Of a stretch of 13,779 bases of DNA, positions 1 to 7,500 are shown piece after piece. Source of the stretch: Holosporales bacterium. Its GTDB lineage: Bacteria > Pseudomonadota > Alphaproteobacteria > RUG11792. The number at the start of each line of letters is the position of its first letter. Within the stretch, counting starts at the first letter, position 1. The DNA is taken from assembly GCA_031266385.1 (NCBI GenBank), contig JAISBC010000004.1, positions 1 to 13,779 of the forward strand. Reading direction: 5' to 3'. The notes beneath the pieces were generated by a model. The model saw only the letters and a list, made by a program, of their open reading frames with translations, was not told where the DNA came from and did not search any database. Made by a program: the position numbers and the translations under genes.

Positions 1-362
1 ACGTATACTCCTGGTTGCCCCATCTGGGGATTCGGGGAACCTGGTGGGACTGTCACTCCCGGTGGGCCCTGAAATATATACTGCGGGACTGATCCACCAG
101 GGTTCGGAGTCGCGCCCGAGACTGTAGGGTTTCCATTCTGGTTATTAAGCTCGCGTTGGCCTTCAGCTACTTTTTTCCTGGCTTCTCCATACTGACTAAG
201 CACTTTTCCCGCAGCTGCCCCCGCCTTCCCAATCAATCCTGCAACCCCATCGATTCCTTGCACTACGGCCTGAGCCTGTAAAGCTCCAATCGGCAGCGCT
301 AAGACGCCAGTCCACATACTTAAACGTATTCCCCAGCTTATATGACTATTTTTCAGGACCAT
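1..362 (-). CDS. Exported Gly/Pro-rich protein, N-terminal part (runs off left edge)
   Basis: An open frame without stops begins at ATG 362-360 and continues past position 1, giving about 120 residues. AAGGGGG lies four bases before the ATG and can serve as ribosome binding site. The N-terminus looks like a Sec signal peptide: charged start (Lys4, Arg13), a hydrophobic stretch (roughly residues 15-28, with MWTGVLALPIGAL) and an AQA-type cleavage site near residue 32. The mature part starts with an Ala/Gly/Lys-rich, probably helical segment (AGLIGKAGAAAGKVLSQYGE). After about residue 75 it becomes Asn/Gly/Pro-rich with phrases such as GPPGVTVPPGSPNPQ, which suggests an extended or disordered surface region. 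I do not recognise the family. It follows the reductase cluster on the same strand, 92 bases after the last stop, with a strong hairpin between, so it may have its own control. The C-terminus is outside the window. Confidence 0.7.
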   Translation of the reverse strand, partial: MVLKNSHISWGIRLSMWTGVLALPIGALQAQAVVQGIDGVAGLIGKAGAAAGKVLSQYGEARKKVAEGQRELNNQNGNPTVSGATPNPGGSVPQYIFQGPPGVTVPPGSPNPQMGQPGVY

Positions 363-373
363 GTTGCCCCCTT

Positions 374-412
374 AATCGAAGGATCGATCTATTCAGTATC
401 TATCCTTCGATT
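374..412 (-). promoter_or_regulatory. Perfect 11-bp hairpin before the exported-protein gene
   Basis: The arms AATCGAAGGAT (374-384) and ATCCTTCGATT (402-412) are perfectly complementary, with three more pairs possible inside the 17-base loop. It lies 43 bases after the stop of the 57-residue radical ORF. On the minus strand its 3' arm ends one base before the AAGGGGG ribosome binding site of the next gene. No T-run follows on either strand, so it is not a canonical intrinsic terminator. A leader hairpin, an operator or an RNA-processing site are all possible. Confidence 0.5.
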
Positions 413-454
413 GTACAGGGGATTGTATTAATGAATTGTTAACTAGATTGTTGA

Positions 455-628
455 TTACTGTTTATTAGCAGCTTTATTCTCTGAAAAACAGCGGCGTTCT
501 TGGTATTCGCTCTTCTTTCCCTTATTAAAGGCCGATGTCGGGCGATAATACCCCATAACCCGGGTCCAGACCTCGCACACCGTCCTATCCTCTTTTTTAA
601 TCTCAATTCTTTCTACCCTGCTATCCAT
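455..628 (-). CDS. Stand-alone glycyl-radical domain of anaerobic ribonucleotide reductase (57 aa)
   Basis: This short ORF encodes the C-terminal glycyl-radical segment of class III ribonucleoside-triphosphate reductase as a separate polypeptide. Residues 18-46 carry the family signature: Cys18, then TRVMGYYRP with the predicted radical Gly26, then SAFNKGKKSEYQER. By family knowledge the radical-SAM activase NrdG forms the radical on this Gly, and it must dock against the thiyl-radical Cys in the barrel of NrdD. The upstream 679-residue NrdD has no such motif, so the two should act together. The start is well supported: AAGGAGGT stands five bases before ATG 628-626, and ATGGATAG overlaps the nrdD stop by 8 bases, which suggests translational coupling. 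The frame is +1 relative to nrdD. The alternatives are a natural +1 frameshift product or a sequencing error in a gene that is really fused. The dedicated ribosome binding site argues for a true split gene. Confidence 0.85.
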   Translation of the reverse strand: MDSRVERIEIKKEDRTVCEVWTRVMGYYRPTSAFNKGKKSEYQERRCFSENKAANKQ

Positions 629-2660
629 TGATTACCTCCTTTTCTCCGAGAACCCTCGCCGCCAGCACCTGTTGCCTCCTAAGCTCTTCATCGCACTTCG
701 GGCAGTACATATGCTCGCCTCGTAAATATCCGTGCCTCGGACAAATTGAAAACGTTGGCGTTACAGTTATATATGGTATTTTAAACTTTGTCAAGACTCG
801 TTTCACGAGTTCCTTACAGACCGAATAATCTGATATCCGCTCCCCGAGGTATATATGAACCACCGTTCCTCCCGTGTATTTCCTCTGTAATTCCTCCTGA
901 TGTTCTAGGGCCTCAAACAAATCATCAGTATAGGCGACTGGAAGCTGAGATGAATTCGTGTAATAAGGAGACTCCTTCGGGCCGGCCTGAATGATATCCG
1001 GATACCTCTTCGCATCCTCCTTAGCGAAGCGATACATACATCCCTCCGCGGGAGTTGCCTCAAGGTTATACAGATGCCCAGTCTCGACCTGAAATTCGAC
1101 GAGCCTCTCTCGGATATGATCCAATATTCTCAGGGCCATTTCCTTTCCATCTGGGGCCGCTATATCGATTATATCATCCGTGAAATTCCGAATCATTTCG
1201 TTGAGCCCGTTAACTCCAATCGTCGAGAAATGATTCTTAAATGTCCCGAGGTATCGCTTAGTAAACGGATATAATCCATATTCCATTAATCTCGCCACTA
1301 CCTTCCTCTTAATCTCCAAACAATTCTTTGCCAATTTTAAGATCTCATCCAGATGAGCGATTAATCCGGGCTCATCTTTTTTATGGAGATAACCGAGTCG
1401 GGCACAATTAATCGTTACGACCCCGATCGATCCGGTCTGTTCTGCCGAGCCGAACAGACTATTGCCCCGTTTTAATAACTCCCTCAGATCGAGCTGTAGC
1501 CTACAGCACATCGATCTAATCATATTAGGACTTAAATCAGAATTTATAAAATTCTGAAAATATGGGATTCCATACTTAGCCGTCATCTCGAATAAAATAT
1601 CGACATTATCTCCATCCCAATTGAAATCCTTGGTGATATTGTAAGTTGGGATAGGAAAAGTAAATACCCTTCCATGGCTATCACCTCGAGTCATGACCTC
1701 GATATACGCCCTATTTATCATATCCATCTCTTTCTGAAGATCACCGTAAGTGAATTCCAGTTCCATCCCGCCGATCATTGGATGCTCATCTTTGAGGTCT
1801 TCCGGACATACCCAATCGAACGTCAGGTTCGTAAATGGAGTTTGAGTTCCCCAACGGGTCGGGACATTCAGGTTATAGATAAATGATTGCATCTCCTGAT
1901 AAACCTGCTCATACGTCAGGTTATCGATCCTGATAAATGGTGCCATATAAGTATCGAATGAGCTGAAAGCCTGAGCCCCAGCCCATTCATTTTGTAGCGT
2001 CCCCAAAAAATTTACGATCTGAGATAGGGCGGTTGATAAATGCCTCGCGGGTGATGCCTCGGCCTTCCCACTAACACCGTTAAACCCCTCCTGGATGAGC
2101 ATTTTCAGGGACCATCCGGCACAGTATCCGGACAGCATATCCAGATCATGGATATGCATAAATCCATTGATGTGGGATTCCGATATTTTGGATGTATAGA
2201 TTCTATTCAACCAGTAATTTGCGATGACTTTACCGGATAAATTCAGGATGAGTCCACCCAAAGAATATCCAAGATTCGCATTGGCTTTCACCCTCCAATC
2301 GAGTTGATCTATGTAATCATCCACACTCGAAACGGCGTTGACGAAAGACTGGTGTTCGGCCCTCAATTTAGCGTGTTGCTCGCGATAGAGGATATATGCC
2401 TTGGCGGTCGTCACGTATCCATGCTCGATGAGAACCCTCTCGACGATATCCTGGATATCCTCAATACTCGGTGCCGATTTGGTATATTTTTTTGCGAGGA
2501 GAGAGGTTACCTTAAAGGCAAGCATTCTAGCCTCTTCGACATCAAATTCGCTCGTTGCACTCCCAGCCCCGGCAATCGCCTTCGTTATTTTTTCGGTATC
2601 GAATTGCGCAAACGCTCCATCCCTTTTGATTACAAATTTCAAAATCTTATCATTTGCCAT
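621..2660 (-). CDS. nrdD: Anaerobic (class III) ribonucleoside-triphosphate reductase, large part lacking the glycyl-radical motif
   Basis: Reduces ribonucleoside triphosphates to deoxynucleotides without oxygen. Residues 6-100 form an ATP-cone (FVIKRDGAFAQF, then a helical bundle) for allosteric control by ATP/dATP. The catalytic barrel follows with conserved phrases: MHIHDLDMLSGYC (Cys180), NVPTRWGTQTPFTNLTFDW (265-283), RGDSHGRVFTFPIPTYNIT (325-343) and RSMCCRLQLDLR (Cys385/Cys386, one the likely thiyl-radical residue). Near the C-terminus C640-x2-H643 and C653-x2-C656 look like the family's metal site. The protein stops 23 residues later, before the RVMGYYRP radical motif that normally continues this domain; that motif lies in the overlapping 57-residue ORF. 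The start ATG at 2660 has GGGAG eight bases upstream and overlaps the lysK stop by 11 bases, so the genes are probably co-transcribed. No nrdG activase gene is visible nearby, although one is expected to be required. Confidence 0.93.
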   Translation of the reverse strand: MANDKILKFVIKRDGAFAQFDTEKITKAIAGAGSATSEFDVEEARMLAFKVTSLLAKKYTKSAPSIEDIQDIVERVLIEHGYVTTAKAYILYREQHAKLRAEHQSFVNAVSSVDDYIDQLDWRVKANANLGYSLGGLILNLSGKVIANYWLNRIYTSKISESHINGFMHIHDLDMLSGYCAGWSLKMLIQEGFNGVSGKAEASPARHLSTALSQIVNFLGTLQNEWAGAQAFSSFDTYMAPFIRIDNLTYEQVYQEMQSFIYNLNVPTRWGTQTPFTNLTFDWVCPEDLKDEHPMIGGMELEFTYGDLQKEMDMINRAYIEVMTRGDSHGRVFTFPIPTYNITKDFNWDGDNVDILFEMTAKYGIPYFQNFINSDLSPNMIRSMCCRLQLDLRELLKRGNSLFGSAEQTGSIGVVTINCARLGYLHKKDEPGLIAHLDEILKLAKNCLEIKRKVVARLMEYGLYPFTKRYLGTFKNHFSTIGVNGLNEMIRNFTDDIIDIAAPDGKEMALRILDHIRERLVEFQVETGHLYNLEATPAEGCMYRFAKEDAKRYPDIIQAGPKESPYYTNSSQLPVAYTDDLFEALEHQEELQRKYTGGTVVHIYLGERISDYSVCKELVKRVLTKFKIPYITVTPTFSICPRHGYLRGEHMYCPKCDEELRRQQVLAARVLGEKEVING

Positions 2661-4230
2661 TTACTAACTCCCTATTTATAAGATCTATGGTGTTACCAAC
2701 TCCGTAAAGATAGATAAAGGATCCCATCTTTGGCCCACTCTCAGAGCCAAACAAAAAGCCATACAATATCTTAAACCAGCCCCTTATATCATCCTTGAAA
2801 AATCTTTTACCGACCTCGAAAATTTTTGTCTGAAAATCATCGGCACCAGCCCGATGGTCCAGTTTCTCGAGTTCATCTCGTAATTCGGTAATCGCTCTTC
2901 TTTGCAATTCATTTGGAACCATGAAGTTCCTAGTATTCGCGACAAAATCCTCATAATACGTAATCGCGAATTTTGCCATTTTTCTGGTAAAATCCATCGT
3001 TTCACCAGCTTCATCACCTCCGGCCGTATATTTTTTCACGAATTCCATTAGAACATTTTCATCGGCCGTATTACATGCCTGCACCAGATTCAGGAGCATC
3101 GAGAATTTTGGACAACCTGAAAGATGAGGTGGATTCCCATCGTGTATATGGAACACTGGACTATCAGGATTCATATCGGTATTCCCAGACGTATGAAAAG
3201 ATTCAATTGAATCTATATAATCATCCATAGCGCTCGGAATAACATCAAAATACAGGCGTTTTGCACGCTTCGGAGATTGAAACATATAGTATGCCAGACT
3301 TTCTGGTGGAGCATATTTTAACCACTCATCCATCGAAATCCCGTTCCCTTTCGATTTGGAAATTTTTTTTCCATCTTCATCAAGGAAAAGCTCATAGGTT
3401 AGGTTTTCTGGGGGTTTCCCTCCGATAATATCGCAGATCCTAGAGGATAGTTTGAATGAATCGATGAGGTCTTTTCCATTCATTTCATAGTCCACCCCGA
3501 GGGCGACCCATCGCATTCCCCAATCGGCCTTCCACTGTAGCTTACATCTACCATCGAGGACTGAAATTTCCTCGAGTTTCCCGGTTTCCGGATCCTCATA
3601 TACTATCGTGTGGCTATTTGGATGCGTCTCGATGATTGGAACCTGCAATACCTTCCCAGTCCTCTGGCAAATCGGTAGAAATGGGCTATATGTTTTTTGA
3701 CGCTCTTCCCGAAGAGAGGGCAGCATGACGCTCATAATTTCGGAATAATGTTCCAGTATCTTCGAGAGGCATTCATTAAAAACTCCGGACTTATACATCT
3801 CTGTTGAACTTTTAAATTCATACTCGAATTCAAATGAATCGAGAAATCTTCGCAGCATGGCATTATTGTGATGCGCGAAGCTTTCGTATTGACCGAATGG
3901 ATCCGGTATGGATGTCAGCGGCTTTTCCAGGTTAGCCTCAAGTTGCTCTCGATTCGGAACGTTGGTTGGGACCTTCCTCAGTCCATCCATATCATCTGAA
4001 AAAACGAATAGTTTCACTGAAACATCAGATAATTTCCTGAGGGCCCGCATGACGAAGGTCGTCCTTAGGACTTCCCCGAAGGTACCGATATGTGGGAGCC
4101 CAGATGGGCCATACCCCGTTTCTAGGATCACACAATCCTTTCCACCGATTGCCTCGAGTCTTTTGATAATCTTCCTGGCTTCTTCGAATGGCCAAGACTT
4201 AGCGATATCAAGATAATCTCTACAAGACAT
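2650..4230 (-). CDS. lysK: Class I lysyl-tRNA synthetase
   Basis: Charges tRNA-Lys with lysine in the cytoplasm. This is the class I (archaeal-type) enzyme, unrelated to the class II LysRS of most bacteria. The class I HIGH-type motif is GPSGLPHIGTFGE (residues 41-53) and the KMSKS-type motif is KKISKSKGNGIS (288-299). The Rossmann domain opens with DCVILETGYGPSG, and the C-terminal part is helical and acidic, as expected for the anticodon-binding cage. At 526 residues the length fits the family. ATG 4230 has AAGGA seven bases upstream and lies about 45 bases after the predicted transcription start. It is the first gene of a minus-strand cluster with nrdD, which begins inside its last codons. 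The class I enzyme is found in archaea, spirochaetes and many Alphaproteobacteria, so it supports an alphaproteobacterial source without proving it. Confidence 0.95.
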   Translation of the reverse strand: MSCRDYLDIAKSWPFEEARKIIKRLEAIGGKDCVILETGYGPSGLPHIGTFGEVLRTTFVMRALRKLSDVSVKLFVFSDDMDGLRKVPTNVPNREQLEANLEKPLTSIPDPFGQYESFAHHNNAMLRRFLDSFEFEYEFKSSTEMYKSGVFNECLSKILEHYSEIMSVMLPSLREERQKTYSPFLPICQRTGKVLQVPIIETHPNSHTIVYEDPETGKLEEISVLDGRCKLQWKADWGMRWVALGVDYEMNGKDLIDSFKLSSRICDIIGGKPPENLTYELFLDEDGKKISKSKGNGISMDEWLKYAPPESLAYYMFQSPKRAKRLYFDVIPSAMDDYIDSIESFHTSGNTDMNPDSPVFHIHDGNPPHLSGCPKFSMLLNLVQACNTADENVLMEFVKKYTAGGDEAGETMDFTRKMAKFAITYYEDFVANTRNFMVPNELQRRAITELRDELEKLDHRAGADDFQTKIFEVGKRFFKDDIRGWFKILYGFLFGSESGPKMGSFIYLYGVGNTIDLINRELVNGK

Positions 4231-4280
4231 AGGTATTCCTTATTAATCGATGAAAATGAGCCGGTAATCACGACGCCTTC

Positions 4281-4309
4281 ATCATACCACTTCTTTCATC
4301 CGATTGAAA
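4281..4309 (-). promoter_or_regulatory. Extended -10 sigma70-type promoter for lysK-nrdD
   Basis: Read on the minus strand, TTTCAA (4309-4304) is followed after 17 bases by TATGAT (4286-4281), with TGG directly before it as an extended -10 element. Transcription would start near 4274, leaving a leader of about 45 bases before the lysK ATG at 4230. Five of six -10 positions match the consensus and the spacing is ideal; the -35 is weaker. Confidence 0.6.
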
Positions 4310-4420
4310 CAGAGGATGTTGTACTGTATGCATTCATATGAAATGAGTTATTTCTGAAGCCTCATGGATAACATATGCGTATACATAATGCATCCTGGGA
4401 TGGACTCTTTATCAACAACA

Positions 4421-4445
4421 GTTACTTTTAGTAACAGATTTTTTT
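4421..4445 (+). terminator. Terminator-like hairpin with T-run, no obvious upstream gene
   Basis: GTTACT (4421-4426) and AGTAAC (4430-4435) form a 6-bp stem with a 3-base loop, followed by seven T residues (4439-4445). It has the shape of an intrinsic terminator for plus-strand transcription, but the stem is short and AT-rich. No plus-strand gene lies upstream in the gap. It could end a small RNA, attenuate transcription into the autotransporter gene 100 bases on, or be fortuitous. Confidence 0.3.
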
Positions 4446-4546
4446 GAACTTACTCATCCAATAACTAGATTCATAGATCTTCACTTTATTTTAATAATTA
4501 TTTGTCATGATTTTAATCGAAATTACGTTAAAGACTTGTCTCTCGA

Positions 4547-7500
4547 ATGTCGAAATCTCATTTCTTGCAACGCAGTATGTGGAGGCTGCTCCTATTGATT
4601 ACTGCTCGCACAATTTGCTCGATATCATCATCAACTGGATTTGGAGGTAACGGAGTTTATACCGCTAATATTACTCTGGATGGGGAGCAGATTGATTCGA
4701 TCGATCTCGACGGCAATGATGTTGAGACCACTGATACTGAAAAATATATCTTACAGACTGGCAGGCGTAAACTCACAATCTTACCGAGAGTAACACGATC
4801 AGGTGATACTAAAAAGAAGTACGTAACATTACATGATGAATCTGGCGAAGAATTTACTGCTCAGGTAAGGGATGACAATAAAGCGAAATTTATCTTCATA
4901 GATCAACCGCTCGATATGAAAACTGTTGATATTGGTCCGAACGATGGCGTTGTCCTCCTTGAGGGTGGGGCATTAACGGCCGGGATGAATCGAGGCAATC
5001 GAAGGAGAGGAACAGGAAGAAGCTGGATCAATAGAGGATTCGTAACGATCGGAAGGCAGGATGACGTCGATGCAGATATCAACTTATTTGCCGCCGATGA
5101 CGGGTTGTTCGGAGTCGATGACATTCCAGCCGTTTTTTGGAGGAACGAAGGCAAGGTCGTGGTCGGCGGGACGGCTACGATCGGGACTCCCAATGGGAGC
5201 ACGATAAACAAGGGAGGTGTGGATATACGAAACGGTGGATCATTATTCCTGCCATATGGAACCCGAGTCGTGAATTCTGGGCAATTCAATTTGTCAGGTG
5301 GATTTTTTGGGGATGTGTTGCTAGACCGTGGAGGTACCTTAAATATCTACAACAGGAGATCCGGATATCACGAAAGATCAGATATTATCGGAAGCGACTT
5401 AAGAGGACGGCCATTTGATCCCCCTAATCAGGCCAGAAATGACCTGGCCGATGGAGGCCCAGAGAACAACCCTCCAGGGGCCGATAGATTCTTCGACATT
5501 TTGGACGAAGCCACCGGTGGCTTATGGGGAAAGGTAATAGATAGAGATGGCTCGACTGTTCTATGGGATCCAGAAGACCAGGATACTCCCGACGACTTCG
5601 CCAGGGAAAAAGGGATAAATGTTTTTAATGAAGATGGATTGGCCTTGACTGATCTCGGCTTCGGAGATGCCGTTTTTGTCGGACCAAACCAATCCGTAAC
5701 TATTAATCGCAGTATTGAATCCGATATTGGTGATGGCGCCATTCTTGATGAGCCTATTCAGAAGATGGATTCTGCTTTTTATAGCATTTTGGGCTATACG
5801 AGCTATGATCCAGTAGAGGAGTATGGAGAAACTGACCCAGTCGATCCGTCGACTTCGATTGTTCAGGATGTCGGCGCTGAAACGACCGTCCAGTACAACA
5901 ACGACAATTCTTGGTTTAACGGGGTATTCCGTGTCAAGAGTGGAGTCGCTGAATTCACCGCGTCTGGAGCTGTTCCTGGAGGAGATATCTATATCGAGAA
6001 TGGAAGCTCTTTCATATGGCATGGAGGAGCAAAAGATAAGAACAATCGACCCACAATCTTCCTCTCGGATGACTCTAAATTAACGTTCAATTTGAATGTC
6101 GACTCAATTTTCTCAGTGTACGGTAAGATACAAAGTACTCCGGGTGCTGAATTGCACTTTGAGAAAGGTATTATTTACATAAAGAATGATTGCTCTGGGT
6201 ACCAAGGAGATTTTTTCATCGAGGATGGGGCTACCTTCCACATCCGTACAGATGGCGATCACAAAGGAAAGATGTTTGGTGGAAGGTTGAAATCTAATGG
6301 CAACGTTACTTTGCTTACAAATCAGGGTGTGAGCCCCCTAACTTTAACTAGTGGAACCCTAACACTCATGAGAGATGAGGCTGATGCTACTGTAGAATCG
6401 TTCATTGTCCAGGATTTATCGGTTGGTGAAGATGCAGTAGTTAATGCCGATCTGGAAGATGCCTTTATAGACAATCTCCTCTTAAGCGGGACGTTAAATG
6501 CTTCGAAGAACGCGACCTTTTATAACGCCGACATCGCTGGGGGAACTTGCAAATTAATGGATGGAGTGAATAGGTTAACCTTTACAGGAACGACTACCTG
6601 GGGATCGCGGCTCATCACTACTGACAATGTCATCGCCGATGTGACTTTCCAAGCCCTCAAGATCAGAGACGATCATGATATGTTATGGGAATTGGATTTA
6701 GATCCTCAGACTAATACTGCTGACCATATGACGGTTGGAGAGATGTTCTTTACCGGCGATAGTTCACTTGTGATCGATAAATTTAAGCTTTTGAGTTCCC
6801 CAACGGCTGAAAGCCACGTCTTTGAAGTTTTGTCAATTTTGAATAATGGTAACTATCCGAACATTCGGATAGATGCAAAGGATGAAGTAACCGGAACCTT
6901 AGGAATTTATAAACTGTATGCAGAAGGAGGCCCGGGTTGTATTACCTTGAGGATTCCAGATGCCGCATTCAGAGATGCTACTCCAATCCAGCTATCTACC
7001 ATTCAAGATAGCGTCGTTCCGCTGAAGAGCATTCATCAGTCACTCATCAATTCGGCCGTCGGGTTTCATGGATATGTGTTCGATGAAAGCAAAGTTAATC
7101 TCGGTAAATATAGATTTTGGGATAAAACATATTCTGGGAAAGTGGATACCAAATTATCGGATACCAAAATTGATAATACAGAATACGGAACAATTTTTGG
7201 GTGTGATTTCCGTAGTGCCAAGTTCGATGATGATACATATTTCATGCCAACAGTTTTCTTCAATTATTCGACTGGAAGGAGCGCATATGATGAGGAGGGC
7301 AAGAGTAAAAAAGGTAGAGTCGAAAAATATATGTTCGGTGTCAAAGGTAGCCTCTTCGCAGGTAACAACATTTTCGAGGCGATTGGATCATACGGATTTA
7401 TTGGCAGCAACCTGAAAGAGCTCGGTATTAAGAAATCGAAATTACACAGCAATATTTTCAGTGTAAGCGCGAAAATATCTCGTTACTGCGGAATTACTAA

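Larger units (their letters stand above)
4231..4546. other. Divergent intergenic region between lysK and the autotransporter gene
   Basis: This 316-base AT-rich gap separates two divergent genes. It holds the lysK-side promoter (4281-4309, minus), an 11-mer shared in inverse orientation with the promoter region of the repeat-protein gene (4373-4383), and a small hairpin followed by seven T residues (4421-4445, plus). I see no convincing promoter for the autotransporter gene: TTGAAC at 4444 with TAGATT 16 bases on is only a weak match. I find no coding frame longer than about 30 codons worth keeping and no tRNA. Confidence 0.6.

Noticed and set aside
612..636. prfB-like programmed +1 frameshift joining nrdD to the radical ORF
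   Set aside because: An SD-like AGGAGG precedes the nrdD TAG and the downstream frame is +1, but the distance to the stop is much longer than in prfB and is instead ideal for initiation at ATG 628. I keep the two-gene reading as primary.
4370..4447. 27-codon plus-strand frame ending at the T-run
   Set aside because: It has no ribosome binding site, its composition is that of the surrounding AT-rich DNA, and its last codons are the hairpin and T-run themselves.
5428..6022. Overlapping minus-strand frames of 104 and 153 codons in the autotransporter gene
   Set aside because: They are antisense to a continuous 1110-residue protein, overlap each other in different frames, and show no motif or ribosome binding site.
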